Shown here: positions 25,701-33,571 of the stretch, one piece after another
How the letters are laid out: each line of letters begins with the position of its first letter
Position numbering within the stretch: position 1 is the first letter of the stretch
Source: a virus
Virus record (IMG/VR): IMGVR_UViG_3300025669_000078
Span: 1-41,981 of that record
Length of the DNA stretch: 41,981 nucleotides
Direction: 5' to 3' (one strand)
Notes under the pieces: model-generated
Told to the model about the DNA's origin: nothing
What the model saw: only the letters and a program-made list of their open reading frames with translations
Database searches by the model: none
Program-made: the position numbers and the translations under genes

Positions 25701-26163
25701 CGGTGACTTTTCAGCTTCATTTGGGAATGCCATGGAAACTGCCGAAAATAATGTCAATGACGCGGTTGACAGGGCGAATGATGCAGCCAATAACGCAAGA
25801 GATGCGGCTGACAGGGCTGGAACCGACGGTGGAGACTCAGGGCAAGACTCAGGGCAAGACACAGGCGGTTACGGTACAGGGCAGGGTGGCGATGTCGATA
25901 CGGACACGGGCTATGCAACCGGTTCATGGTTTACCCGGGCGGGTGGTCGAACGCATGCAGGTGAAATCGTTATCCCACGATCAGAAGCGGATAAGGTGCG
26001 TAAAAGCAAAATAACCGGCGGCGGTCAAGACAGTGGACGTCCGATAAAAATAGTTCTGCAGATCGGCCGGTCTGAATGGGCAGCCGAAGTGAATGCGATC
26101 AGGGATGTTGAACGGGTCAAGCTGGCAAAACGCCCGGTTGGATCAAGAAGGATTTCCTACTAA
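22780..26163 (+). CDS. tail tape measure protein
   Basis: A 1127-residue protein whose length sets the tail length. Residues 48-70 are Ala-rich and hydrophobic (IGIAAAAAATAAVYAM); the region 75-300 has tape-measure features such as QETTGKFDVVFKGQE and IQDLLVPMGMNAEAAGKM. Hydrophobic and coiled helices fill the middle. A GGIVPGEGP...HGGEIVLP motif near residue 627 and a similar THAGEIVIP motif near 1065 flank a Gly/Ala-rich stretch, as if a C-terminal module were duplicated. It has the best single-copy length evidence in the tail cluster. Confidence 0.92.
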   Translation: MGASLGAAYVGIRGDRKHLKGDFNKALRTTDTFAGKMQKRISRINFKVIGIAAAAAATAAVYAMRKVINVASDLQETTGKFDVVFKGQEAVARAWSRTLVDAYAMSTRESKLYLSSIQDLLVPMGMNAEAAGKMSYEVVKLSADLGSFNNLPTAQVMADMESALVGNFETMKKYGIVLNETVVKQEAYDLGLVKTGEKLNAAQKSQAAYSLMVKGSAAAVGDLAKTSDSYANLVKKLTAMVEDITAFIGDQFLPIASNVVKWVNKWIKANQELIRQKIQDYIKTVKDVAILLGDALKIVWDLLIAPPLAAIKFMQDLSGETETATEKAKDLKAELVEAPGEIKTAWMDLLGFFTVWGDNIVDVVSASFKTILKTIYAVLNQTGRLLELAFRTYNNITSGHFKQVIKDVKTFAKDTKNVFGKLGSSISSDWKSAIDRMMKRWKFFDKDLELRFKNAKRNAEKAFKGIRTASQMAADGLKIDTEVMGISWAQYMKDIEDEATTTWAVLTDLPTDMLDAIELGNRLAEQDFADTYSTIEKNTIDFAGVASRSLSESFFAVIKGDITSLGGVFKSFIDAMIRQLTDFLASKVVSSIIKLFSGGLFGGGGSGGGGILSGILSGIGKIFGFQEGGIVPGEGPQLAMVHGGEIVLPLDASKQITSGNLSRGSFGGIQSGGNNLGSAGATTVGGKPFTGDPVLPDDITKTVGLASLLGALSGGGVGAFSGAIGALLTEGFKAAFGFRGAFFDVPALLARTLGGPIGAILSPVIGMLGDAIGDLTNLRSKEPLRDMLESSFGYKGGRLGFAESFHDKVGTEEDPLGVDQTIANFTGIFDGFIEKNKEAYAGFGIDVQALQDENFGELARSMGFTTSQVEFSLKDFGVNAEKMSAAFGLEVDKVGIKGRTFSQHGISAMSNLEAATMNMGLGISAAAVDMGTSIETTMEAMDRASFDLGASMTDALGEFGEVTTTAIDDISIDVGDFSASFGNAMETAENNVNDAVDRANDAANNARDAADRAGTDGGDSGQDSGQDTGGYGTGQGGDVDTDTGYATGSWFTRAGGRTHAGEIVIPRSEADKVRKSKITGGGQDSGRPIKIVLQIGRSEWAAEVNAIRDVERVKLAKRPVGSRRISY

Positions 26164-27149
26164 TGTTATTGGTTCAAAAAACCATAAACGCGGTTGTCAA
26201 TAAGATTTCAACGGAAACTCAACATTTAGCTGCGCCGTATTATAATCATATTTTCAACATGGATTCGCTAAATCAGGGAATCCCCAAAGCATACGGCGGA
26301 TATTTCCGGGCGGACATGGGCGGATATTCTCTTTCCCCGGCGTTGTTTGCAGACGATTGGCCTCCGCCGGTAAGTTGTGCGGTTTCAATGGCGTACTCGG
26401 CAACGACGGAAGCGGCGGCAGTTAATTTTTTAACTGGCACGGCGCATCGGTCACAGTTTAATCGGGAATCGATTGATTATGCTATTTATTCCCCACAAAA
26501 TAGCTATGTATTGCCTGATTCAACGGCCTTTGACGATACCCTTGTCAACGCACTAACATGGATGGTTAATGCTGCCAGAATGGATCTGACGCTTGATAGC
26601 ACGCTTGCACGCAATCCTTCACCGACGGTTGACTATACGACCAGCGGCGAGCAACTCGGAATAGATTTTTTAAGCGATTTAACAGCGTTTTTCTCTCATA
26701 TGTTTTATATTTCGGGGAGCACGTTATACCTGCTGGACATGGCAGCCGATAACGGATCGCGGACATTGGCAGAGAATGATTATTTTGCGCCGGTTGAATC
26801 TCCGGTCGATTATTTCAACAACGTGCCTTGCGCGATTGCAAAGGCCGGGGAGTATAGTCAGCAATCTGCACATCTTTATGGTGACGAAATAGCAGAAACC
26901 GCTTTTGAAACCGAACAGGCAAAAATTGAGGCGGCACTTGCGTTGATCATCACATATCAAAATAAAGATCGGGCACGGCTTGCGATTCCGTTTATCGGTG
27001 ATCTTCCATCGCCGGGTGAAAAAATATCATGGACTGATACATCTCAAGTGGTTTCAACCGATATGTGGATCCGGGCCCGGATTATTCAATACGATTTCGA
27101 CAATGATCAAATCATTATCGAGGGCGAAGGCGCGGTGAGCGAAACATGA
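26163..27149 (+). CDS. tail tip / baseplate protein
   Basis: A 328-residue protein following the tape measure, where siphophages encode distal tail or hub proteins. It has HLAAPYYNHIFNMDSL near the start, an acidic ADDWPPPV loop, and ends with IIQYDFDNDQIIIEGEG, a strand pair also typical of tail hubs. No enzymatic motif is seen. It overlaps the next gene by four bases. The role is inferred from position and beta-rich character. Confidence 0.75.
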   Translation: MLLVQKTINAVVNKISTETQHLAAPYYNHIFNMDSLNQGIPKAYGGYFRADMGGYSLSPALFADDWPPPVSCAVSMAYSATTEAAAVNFLTGTAHRSQFNRESIDYAIYSPQNSYVLPDSTAFDDTLVNALTWMVNAARMDLTLDSTLARNPSPTVDYTTSGEQLGIDFLSDLTAFFSHMFYISGSTLYLLDMAADNGSRTLAENDYFAPVESPVDYFNNVPCAIAKAGEYSQQSAHLYGDEIAETAFETEQAKIEAALALIITYQNKDRARLAIPFIGDLPSPGEKISWTDTSQVVSTDMWIRARIIQYDFDNDQIIIEGEGAVSET

Positions 27150-27949
27150 AAGTTCTATATCCAAATAGTTACGCAACCACAATCGAAGCATCGGAAGCGG
27201 ATGCTTCGTATCCGATTACAAATGTTCAGGATAGCAATACTCAAAAAATATGGAAAGCAACCAGCGCGGATGTGGTCGTTTCGCTGATGTGTACGGCTGG
27301 CGCAACTGCGGTGGTTGTTTTCAATACGAATGCCACGGCAATCAGTGTCGTTACTCGGCAAAGCCTTGGCCTTGATCCGCAAGCCGATAATGCGTCGTGG
27401 GGTTTAGACACTCAGTTGGCGGACGCGTCGTGGGGATTGCAACCGACATTACAAACAGCGATATCTGCGGATTATGACATATCAGCGTCTACCATCGGTC
27501 AGCTTTGGGCAGACTTTGCGACATATACCGAATCATTTGTCGTTGATCTTGTAATGACGGCGGCAGCCGGGACGGTAATTCAGGCCGGAATAATTCAAGC
27601 AGGAATACCTAAAGAATATAAAGATCCGCAATATGTAATACCTGAAGGATTTAAGGATTATTCAATAAAAAAAGAATTAAACTCTGGCGGATTTTATGTG
27701 CGTAAAAGATCGGTGGCAAGACGGCTTTCTTTTCGGTTGCTTGAGGATCGGGACGTTGATTTTTACGAGTTTATGTATGACGTAGTTCAAGTAGTCGGGC
27801 CGGGACCGCTGGCATGGCGAATTGTTTCTAAAAATAACACGGATTGGGAATGGATCATATTTGCGTTGTTTGATGACGAATTACCGCAAGGTTCCCATGA
27901 TCATAAAAAATATAGTTATATTGATATTGCATTAATAGAGGCGATATAA
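27146..27949 (+). CDS. tail tip protein with DASWGL repeat
   Basis: A 267-residue protein. A short imperfect repeat (NASWGLDTQLADASWGLQ) lies near residues 87-105. The N-terminal half is beta-rich and hydrophobic (VVVSLMCTAGATAVVVF). The C-terminal half has EDRDVDFYEFMYDVVQVV and WIIFALFDDELPQ. The order after the tape measure and the hub gene suggests a baseplate upper protein. No signature domain is recognised. Confidence 0.65.
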   Translation: MKVLYPNSYATTIEASEADASYPITNVQDSNTQKIWKATSADVVVSLMCTAGATAVVVFNTNATAISVVTRQSLGLDPQADNASWGLDTQLADASWGLQPTLQTAISADYDISASTIGQLWADFATYTESFVVDLVMTAAAGTVIQAGIIQAGIPKEYKDPQYVIPEGFKDYSIKKELNSGGFYVRKRSVARRLSFRLLEDRDVDFYEFMYDVVQVVGPGPLAWRIVSKNNTDWEWIIFALFDDELPQGSHDHKKYSYIDIALIEAI

Positions 27950-27950
27950 A

Positions 27951-28217
27951 ATGGCAACTCCCAAACTTTGGTATGCGACTTCACGAACGGGCGGCGGTGC
28001 AAAGGCGCTGGATGCGATAGACGGCGACTCGTTAACCGATCTGGATGTCAGCATTGTTTTAGCATCGAATAAAGCATATTTTTATATACTTGACGATGAC
28101 GCCAGCGGCGCCGAATTGGACCCGAGCATTATTAATCCAGACACAAACCCTGGTACCAAATCATGGATTTTGCAAAGGACCGGAATATCGTTTTTGCAGG
28201 GACAAGTTTTTAGTTAA
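27951..28217 (+). CDS. small tail-tip protein with TGGGAKALDAIDGDSL motif
   Basis: An 88-residue protein starting two bases after the preceding gene. It has TGGGAKALDAIDGDSLTDLD, then AYFYILDDDASGAE and TNPGTKSWIL. This layout recurs in small phage tail proteins before the fibres, where it is thought to be a trimeric attachment or fibre base. No enzymatic residues. Confidence 0.7.
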   Translation: MATPKLWYATSRTGGGAKALDAIDGDSLTDLDVSIVLASNKAYFYILDDDASGAELDPSIINPDTNPGTKSWILQRTGISFLQGQVFS

Positions 28218-28237
28218 AAAACAGGGAGAATTTTAAA

Positions 28238-28600
28238 ATGGCTATCGGCGATGCAGTAGCAAAAGCACTTTTGAGCGGATCAACGAACGGTAGGGGCATA
28301 AAGGTTGTTCAAGCGGCAACGGCAGGGACGGCCATTCACACGGCTGTAGCGGGGGCACTATCGATAGATGAGGTGTGGTTATGGGCCTTGAATACGCACT
28401 CTGCGGCAGTTGATTTAACTATCGAATGGGGTGGCGTGACAGATCCTGATGATTTAATCAATTTCGATGGCATTCCGGTCGAAGCGGGACCGACTTTGAT
28501 AGTACCTGGATGGTGCTTAAACGGTGGGCTTTCCATTGCCGCATTCGGTTCTGTTGCAGATGTGCTTGTCATTTTTGGGTTTGTTAATAAATTAACGTAG
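28238..28600 (+). CDS. small virion tail or fibre-associated protein
   Basis: A 120-residue beta-rich protein. It has IKVVQAATAGTAIHTAV, a middle WLWALNTHSAAVDLTIEWGG and a final SIAAFGSVADVLVIFGFVN, a pattern common in phage proteins next to fibre genes. The ribosome site is GGGAG. No catalytic motif. Likely part of the tail tip. Confidence 0.65.
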   Translation: MAIGDAVAKALLSGSTNGRGIKVVQAATAGTAIHTAVAGALSIDEVWLWALNTHSAAVDLTIEWGGVTDPDDLINFDGIPVEAGPTLIVPGWCLNGGLSIAAFGSVADVLVIFGFVNKLT

Positions 28601-28608
28601 GGGGCATC

Positions 28609-29295
28609 ATGACACGTTCAGCGTATAAAAGCCGGTTGATGCTTCCGCCATTTTCGCACTTTGCGCCATTATTTCCCGATCTTCAAACCTTTCTGGCAAC
28701 AGGCACATGGTATCGACCACCGGGAGTTGAGTATGTGCTTGTTATCATCGCAGCCGGTGGTGGGGGTGGGCAACGAGGGGAAACTGCTGGTACAGATGGC
28801 GCTGGTGGAGAGGGTGGAGAGTGCAAGACTGAAGTGGTTAATGTTCGTGGGACCTCAAGCGAAACGGTAACGATTGGCACGGGTGGTGCTGGGGGTGCTG
28901 GCGGAGATCATGCTGTGGGTGCTTCAGGGATAGCATCGTCTTTTGGAGCTTTGGTAACATCTGTAGGTGGTAAAGGCGCGAATGCTGATCAGACTGACAC
29001 TTCGACTGGTGAAACTCATATTGGCGGCGGAAAGGGTGGCCGGCAACATGTTTTTGGCGGTGCTGGCGCATATGGAGTAGGGGGTGTTGCTGGTGGATCG
29101 TCTGGCGGTGGCGGAAGCTATGGTGCCGGTGGTGCTGGACCTGCTACAGAAGGTCCAGGAGTTGCAGCGGCTGCTAATACCGGTGGTGGCGGTGGTGGCG
29201 GGTGGGGCGTTGGTGGTGGCGCTCAACACGGAGGAAACGGCGGCTCTGGCATTTGTATTGTAATTCCACTCCCAAAAACATTTATTTTACCATAG
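28609..29295 (+). CDS. glycine-rich tail-tip adhesin
   Basis: A 228-residue protein. After about 45 ordinary residues comes VEYVLVIIAAGGGGGQRG and then a domain dominated by Gly runs (GGAGGAGGDHAVGA, GGSSGGGGSYGAGGAG), ending with GSGICIVIPLPKTF. Poly-glycine domains of this type fold as glycine-rich sandwiches in tail adhesins that decide host specificity. It has no signal peptide. The glycine codons give a GGT/GGC-rich stretch of DNA. Confidence 0.75.
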   Translation: MTRSAYKSRLMLPPFSHFAPLFPDLQTFLATGTWYRPPGVEYVLVIIAAGGGGGQRGETAGTDGAGGEGGECKTEVVNVRGTSSETVTIGTGGAGGAGGDHAVGASGIASSFGALVTSVGGKGANADQTDTSTGETHIGGGKGGRQHVFGGAGAYGVGGVAGGSSGGGGSYGAGGAGPATEGPGVAAAANTGGGGGGGWGVGGGAQHGGNGGSGICIVIPLPKTFILP

Positions 29296-29302
29296 GTGAA
29301 AC

Positions 29303-29494
29303 ATGAAAAAAGTAGCCGAAATATATCAATCAAAAGTCGTAGGAATCCATGAAGTGCCGGACGACTTCACCGTTGGATTTTCCCCAAAGTCATTCCGGTT
29401 TGCTATCGATTTAACTGGTATCGATCCGCAACCTGTAGCTGGCTGGATATACAGTTTTGAAACAGGTGAATTTTCTGAACCCGATCACAAGTAA
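29303..29494 (+). CDS. small tail-fibre-associated protein
   Basis: A 63-residue protein with a GGTGA ribosome site, directly after the adhesin gene. It starts KKVAEIYQSKVVGIHEVPD and ends with AGWIYSFETGEFSEP. Mixed composition and no motif. Position suggests a fibre assembly or tail tip accessory role, which is not tested. Confidence 0.6.
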   Translation: MKKVAEIYQSKVVGIHEVPDDFTVGFSPKSFRFAIDLTGIDPQPVAGWIYSFETGEFSEPDHK

Positions 29495-29705
29495 AGATTT
29501 CTTTTTAAGATTCACAGGACCGGAGCGGATTGCATTTACCGGGTCGGTTGATAACCAGGTCAAGCAGTTTGCTTTCTGGATTCAACTTGAAGGTGATGTC
29601 GATCTTTCGGCTGATATAACGTCTCAGGCGTGTGCTATGTTGGAGTCGGAAGGAATTATAGCGGCGGGTCGGACTGCTGAAATTTTAACGATAGAACAAG
29701 GATAA
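29466..29705 (+). CDS. small protein at end of late operon
   Basis: Up to 79 residues from GTG 29466 (an in-frame TTG at 29457 is also possible). It has FLNPITSKDFFLRFTGPERI and ends with EGIIAAGRTAEILTIEQG. A small LxxIT.KDF..RFT...E family is common at the end of phage tail clusters. Its 3' end overlaps the minus-strand primase gene by 50 bases, tail to tail. Start is uncertain. Confidence 0.6.
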   Translation: MNFLNPITSKDFFLRFTGPERIAFTGSVDNQVKQFAFWIQLEGDVDLSADITSQACAMLESEGIIAAGRTAEILTIEQG

Positions 29706-30303
29706 TAAACTCAATCAAATCATCCTCAGTTTTAATATCAAGGGCCATCTTGCCAAATCGGGTGGCCTTTTTCTTTTTGTATTCCTCAACTGATTTTTGC
29801 CATTCCTTAACCAGTGCCGGGCGTTTAATAATCCATCGGCGCCACCGGTTAAACACCATGAGCCTGAAATGTTCCGGGCGATGCCACGGTTGCCAATTAT
29901 CAATGCAATAATCAAGAATACGTTGACGCCTGGACTCGCTCAAGTGGTCGAAATAGACAGCTTTCCAAAGATCCATATACAGACACAGCTTTTTATGCCT
30001 GGTGGCCGCTGTGTCGATCCTGCGTCGTCTGGTGGGCTTGTAGTCCGGTTTCAGCATCTTGATTGCCCCTGGCAAGGTTACGCCGTGGTATTTTTGCAGA
30101 AAGTCGAACACGTCTCCGGATTCTTGGCAGCCGAAACAATGGAACCGTTGATCATCTGCAAACACGGTAAACGATCCGGTCTTTTCGTCATGGAACGGGC
30201 AGCAACCGACGTGCCGTGATCCGCGTTTATCCAAGTCAACGACTTCCGAAATCACGGCTACGATATCGGTCTGCTGCTTTATTTCGGGGATGTTATTTTG
30301 CAT
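29656..30303 (-). CDS. primase-type CHC2 zinc-finger protein without TOPRIM domain
   Basis: A 215-residue protein from ATG 30303, which overlaps the stop of the preceding small gene (TGATG). A GTG at 30321 would add six residues but has a poor ribosome site. The CHC2 zinc finger of bacterial primases is clear: CPFH with C35 and H38, then FHCFGC with C56 and C59, and the flanking VISEVVDL and GDVFDFLQK. There is no TOPRIM catalytic domain; residues 90-215 form a basic helical region. It may recognise priming sites and work with a host primase. It is the last gene of the early minus-strand operon. Confidence 0.85.
   Translation of the reverse strand: MQNNIPEIKQQTDIVAVISEVVDLDKRGSRHVGCCPFHDEKTGSFTVFADDQRFHCFGCQESGDVFDFLQKYHGVTLPGAIKMLKPDYKPTRRRRIDTAATRHKKLCLYMDLWKAVYFDHLSESRRQRILDYCIDNWQPWHRPEHFRLMVFNRWRRWIIKRPALVKEWQKSVEEYKKKKATRFGKMALDIKTEDDLIEFIILVLSLKFQQSDPPL
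29743..29778 (+). terminator. terminator of the late operon, inside the antisense primase gene
   Basis: GGCCATC (29743-29749) pairs with GGTGGCC (29761-29767), with one wobble pair, followed by TTTTTCTTTTT. It lies 38 bases past the last plus-strand gene and falls within the 3' coding region of the minus-strand gene, where the T run encodes a Lys cluster. Confidence 0.75.
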
Positions 30304-30446
30304 CAACTCCAAAACAGACACATTAAAATAGCGATTCCTTGAAAATAAGTTCGCTCAAATGCTTTATCGGGTGTTAATTTTGATAAAAAATAGTTTACAA
30401 ACGCAAAGCTACTAAATATTATAATGTGTGTTATCAAAGCATCCAT
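30303..30446 (-). CDS. 47-residue two-segment membrane protein
   Basis: The ATG at 30446 follows AAGGAG at nine bases. Two hydrophobic segments are visible, LITHIIIFSSFAFVNYFL and FQGIAILMCLFWS, with a charged middle (SKLTPDKAFERT). Its TGA overlaps the ATG of the primase-type gene. The good ribosome site and tight spacing support a real gene. Membrane effector or host-interaction role possible; unknown. Confidence 0.65.
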   Translation of the reverse strand: MDALITHIIIFSSFAFVNYFLSKLTPDKAFERTYFQGIAILMCLFWS

Positions 30447-30459
30447 TTCAAAACACTCC

Positions 30460-30690
30460 TTATTTTGCACGGAAAATGAACATAAACGTAAACCAAAGAT
30501 AACGGATTTGGAAATGGTTCTCTTTGATTCCCCAAAACCAACAGGCGCAGCAAAGTCTATGCCAAAAATTACAGTTAAAATCTATAATGTTTACCCATGG
30601 CCATTTCAATAAACCGAATGCAAAGCCGTTTTTATTATGTGTAATCTTAAAGGCTAAACCTTTGTCAGAATGTGCTTTTTCTATTTTCAT
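30460..30690 (-). CDS. hypothetical aromatic-rich small protein
   Basis: A 76-residue protein. AAGGAG lies about nine bases upstream of the ATG. The C-terminal half is rich in W, F, C and I (NFWHRLCCACWFWG, then YLWFTFMFIF), possibly membrane-associated, while the start is charged. The ATG overlaps the lipoprotein stop by four bases. The region is AT-rich. Function unknown. Confidence 0.6.
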   Translation of the reverse strand: MKIEKAHSDKGLAFKITHNKNGFAFGLLKWPWVNIIDFNCNFWHRLCCACWFWGIKENHFQIRYLWFTFMFIFRAK

Positions 30691-31085
30691 TTTAAAATGC
30701 TCCTTAGTTTGTCCGGATTAGCAACCACCGGACGTTTCCAGTTTAGCAAATGGTTTAATTCATGGCCAAGTATCGCCTGATTAACGATGATCTTTTCATT
30801 AACCATTTTTCCGAATATCCATATTTCATTCTTGGTATTCGCGTATCCGGCAATCGGGGAGTTTTCATCAGCAACTGCCGGCCAGTCAAACAATGAACGA
30901 TCTGAAACGATATGAACCTTAACATCTTTCAAGGTTATCGTTTCATGAAATTGCTCTGTTGATTCAAGTTCATAGAATGCGCGATTGAAAGAATCGAATC
31001 CGGCTTGATGGTCAGTGTGATATGACGCGCAGCCTTGGAATATTATCAGGAATAAAATACACATGATTATGTAAATGGATTTCAT
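30687..31085 (-). CDS. lipoprotein with HExxH metallopeptidase-like motif
   Basis: A 132-residue protein. The first 18 residues are a lipoprotein-type signal (YIIMCILFLIIFQG) ending at C19, although FQG before the cysteine is a non-standard lipobox. Near the C-terminus is GHELNHLLNW with H108, E109 and H112, a zinc metallopeptidase HExxH motif; a third ligand is not obvious. It would be anchored in the host envelope. It could block superinfection or process a host surface protein. ATGA overlaps link it to both neighbours. Confidence 0.6.
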   Translation of the reverse strand: MKSIYIIMCILFLIIFQGCASYHTDHQAGFDSFNRAFYELESTEQFHETITLKDVKVHIVSDRSLFDWPAVADENSPIAGYANTKNEIWIFGKMVNEKIIVNQAILGHELNHLLNWKRPVVANPDKLRSILK

Positions 31086-31342
31086 AATTCCCTACCACAG
31101 CAAGCACAGAAGGTCATGTCAAAATCTTTGTTTTGTTGGCATTCCGGGCACTCTTTATTTGTTTTAAAGGTTATTGATTCAACCGGAACATTAACAACTT
31201 GCCCATTGCTAAGCATGACTATTGCGGTTGAATACATGCCAGGTGCAGTACCAACAGCCGTATATGCTACTCCAAACTCAAGGAATGTTCCGAATCTTAT
31301 AGGTTTTGTTTCATCGGTTATGACAACTTTAGTACCTTTCAT
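31082..31342 (-). CDS. small protein with C-terminal zinc ribbon
   Basis: An 86-residue protein from ATG 31342, with AAGGA seven bases upstream (a start at 31360 has no site). The N-terminal part is a beta domain (FGTFLEFGVAYTAVGTAP) and the C-terminus is a zinc ribbon with CPEC and CACC 12 residues apart. Its stop overlaps the lipoprotein start by four bases. Function unknown. Confidence 0.65.
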   Translation of the reverse strand: MKGTKVVITDETKPIRFGTFLEFGVAYTAVGTAPGMYSTAIVMLSNGQVVNVPVESITFKTNKECPECQQNKDFDMTFCACCGREL

Positions 31343-31361
31343 TTCAAAATCCTTTCTCATC

Positions 31362-31496
31362 TTAAATAATTATAATAGCTAATAGTTCCCAACGATTAAA
31401 GCGCAAGGATAAATCAAGCTCATCATTATAATAAAATTCAGGTTCAAAACTATGATGAATATAAAGTAGACCATGCTTTATAAACATTGAGTACAT
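31362..31496 (-). CDS. 44-residue hypothetical protein
   Basis: The ATG at 31496 is preceded by AAAGGA at about eight bases. The protein is HGLLYIHHSFEPEFYYNDEL in the middle and ends in a hydrophobic ELLAIIII. It fills a gap that otherwise has no gene between the HTH gene and the zinc-ribbon gene. Function unknown. Confidence 0.5.
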   Translation of the reverse strand: MYSMFIKHGLLYIHHSFEPEFYYNDELDLSLRFNRWELLAIIII

Positions 31497-31526
31497 TTTT
31501 TAAATCCTTTTGGTGTACGGTTAGGG

Positions 31527-31775
31527 TTATTTGATTTTATATCCAAGAATGTGCTTATGCTGGTTATCATCTTTTGAAGAAACTCTTTCAATTAATCCAA
31601 GAGACTTTAATTTTTTAATGTTTCTTGGTATAGTGCATTTGTGACTTCCTAATGCAGTTGCAATCTCTTTTGTTTTTTTAATTTTTACTTGAGAGTAAAG
31701 GTATCCGAAAATTAATTTTTCAGTTGCTGATAGATCGGTTCTTTTCAATATATTTTTTGGTATAACGGTATCCAT
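31527..31775 (-). CDS. winged-helix DNA-binding protein
   Basis: An 82-residue protein from ATG 31775, which follows AGGAGG; an in-frame ATG at 31805 lacks a site. It has the winged helix pattern: TDLSATEKLIFGYLYSQ, helix-turn-helix KTKEIATALGSHKCTIPRNI followed by KKLKSLGLIERV, then a wing. It is similar to MarR-type or replication-initiator winged helices. It follows the SF2 helicase gene in the same operon. It may regulate early transcription or bind the origin. Confidence 0.7.
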   Translation of the reverse strand: MDTVIPKNILKRTDLSATEKLIFGYLYSQVKIKKTKEIATALGSHKCTIPRNIKKLKSLGLIERVSSKDDNQHKHILGYKIK

Positions 31776-31783
31776 GAATCCTC

Positions 31784-33568
31784 CTATCTCAAATCCAATT
31801 TCCAAAATCCGCCGGACTTAACAACGCCGACGCGGTTGGGTAAATTTTTTAAAAAATCACGACCAAGTTTAATCGCATCGTTATTATTGGCCGGATATTT
31901 ACCGACTAATTTAGTAAACAACGACTTTCCGCGCATCCGTGCCCGAGCGCCGGTAATGCCGGTCAGGTCCATAAACTCGTTGACATAGACGTCTTTACCG
32001 CCATTGACCTTGCAGGACACTTTTAAAAGTAGGCCTTGATTGCCAGCCCTTGACGTGTGCAACTTCAATGATTTTTTACCGACCATGGCCATTACCGCCG
32101 CGTTATTAAACTTGACATTGGATAGCTCGTATTGATTGTTGTCTTCGGTAAACTTAGCGGTAACTGGTTTCGGTTGTTTAAATGGGGTTAAACATTTCAT
32201 ACAAAAGTTGGTTTTATATGGTCGGATTTGCGGGGTTTTGCAGACTTCGCACGTCCGAATCTTTTGCTTTGCGGCGAAATGATCACAAGTAAAATCCTTT
32301 GCAACGAAATGACGGAATGCAATTGATTTCCGGTTTGTGCAAATCAGCTTGCGGGAATCTTCGTTAAACTGAGCAAATCGGCATTCATTACAGATTTCCT
32401 CCTCCGCTTTCCGTTCTTTTTTGCTCTTTGTCGGAATGACAATCTCCGGATCATTTGGATTCCCATGCGTGCGAAAGAGGTTTGCCATGTCGAGCATGAG
32501 GCAATCGATCTTTCCATCGTGCAACCGAAGTCCTCTGCCGAACATTTGGACAAAGAGAGACGGACTTTTTGTCGGTCGAGTGAATAAAATGCAGTCGATA
32601 CAAGTGCTGTCAAATCCGGTGGTGAGGGATTCAACTGAAACAAGGATTCCACCATCGCGTTCAAATCGTTTGATCGATTTAACAATTTGATATTCCTCCC
32701 TTTTACTGTGTACGGTTTCAGACATATAGCCAGCTTTCCTAAATGCCCCGGCAACCCGTTCAGCATGCGCTATATCGACACAGAACACCGCGAGGTGATT
32801 ACGACCCTGGGCATACTTTTTTATGGCACTGACGGCGCTGTCAACGTGCCGTGGCTTCTGCATTGTGTCTGATAACTGATTCGATTTATAATCACCGGTA
32901 TTATTCGTTTCGATGCCATTTAATTCAGCTTCAATGTTTACGATCTCTTTTGCCTGGTACGGAACAAGATATTTTTGATCCTGCAGCTCGGACATGGTGA
33001 TCTGATAATCAAGATCGTTAAACCAGTTGATCGTTCCCGGGCTGCAATTATCGCCATAGATCATGCCGGATGTTAAGCGGTACGGCGTTGCGGTAAAGCC
33101 GATAACTTTTAAATTCGGATTCTGTTTCTTCTGTGATTCAAGGAATGTTCCCATCTGGCTTTTACGGTTGCGGCTGTTTAACTGATGGACTTCATCGATG
33201 ACAATAAGGTCGAACGGTACGGCTGGCTGATTATTGATCAGGGTTTGAATGGTGGCTATTGTGATCGGTAAGTTTGTTTCGACATTGCTTGATATTTTTT
33301 TACTGGCAATACCGATTTGACCGAATACCGCCAAGGGAAATTGACCCATTAGTTTATCATACGCCTGCGTGACAAGGGTGCCTATCCTGGTTACGATGCA
33401 AATTTTCCGATCCTTAAACATGCCACGATACCGCTTCGTGATGTTGCTGAAAACAATCGTCTTGCCGGATGCGCACGGTCCCATGATTAAAAAATCGTCT
33501 TTTACATCGATATTGTCGAAAAAGACTGCTTCCATGTCGTTTTGGTATGGTCGATTTTTTAGGGCCAT
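31784..33568 (-). CDS. SF2 helicase (DEAD/DEAH-type) with cysteine-rich C-terminus
   Basis: A 594-residue protein that unwinds or remodels nucleic acid. Motif I is GPCASGKT (30-37), motif II DEVH (125-128), motif III TATP (159-162) and motif VI QMFGRGLR (341-348). After residue 390 it has at least three cysteine pairs (CNEC 393-396, C440/C443, C456/C459), so probably two zinc modules, then a basic C-terminus. Related proteins are found in replication modules of many phages. It starts three bases after the upstream gene. Its nearest counterparts are the ResIII-type helicases. Confidence 0.9.
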   Translation of the reverse strand: MALKNRPYQNDMEAVFFDNIDVKDDFLIMGPCASGKTIVFSNITKRYRGMFKDRKICIVTRIGTLVTQAYDKLMGQFPLAVFGQIGIASKKISSNVETNLPITIATIQTLINNQPAVPFDLIVIDEVHQLNSRNRKSQMGTFLESQKKQNPNLKVIGFTATPYRLTSGMIYGDNCSPGTINWFNDLDYQITMSELQDQKYLVPYQAKEIVNIEAELNGIETNNTGDYKSNQLSDTMQKPRHVDSAVSAIKKYAQGRNHLAVFCVDIAHAERVAGAFRKAGYMSETVHSKREEYQIVKSIKRFERDGGILVSVESLTTGFDSTCIDCILFTRPTKSPSLFVQMFGRGLRLHDGKIDCLMLDMANLFRTHGNPNDPEIVIPTKSKKERKAEEEICNECRFAQFNEDSRKLICTNRKSIAFRHFVAKDFTCDHFAAKQKIRTCEVCKTPQIRPYKTNFCMKCLTPFKQPKPVTAKFTEDNNQYELSNVKFNNAAVMAMVGKKSLKLHTSRAGNQGLLLKVSCKVNGGKDVYVNEFMDLTGITGARARMRGKSLFTKLVGKYPANNNDAIKLGRDFLKNLPNRVGVVKSGGFWKLDLR

Positions 33569-33571
33569 GAG

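Noticed and set aside
30424-30721. Plus-strand open frames at 30424-30721
   Set aside because: They mirror the two minus-strand small genes and have no ribosome site.
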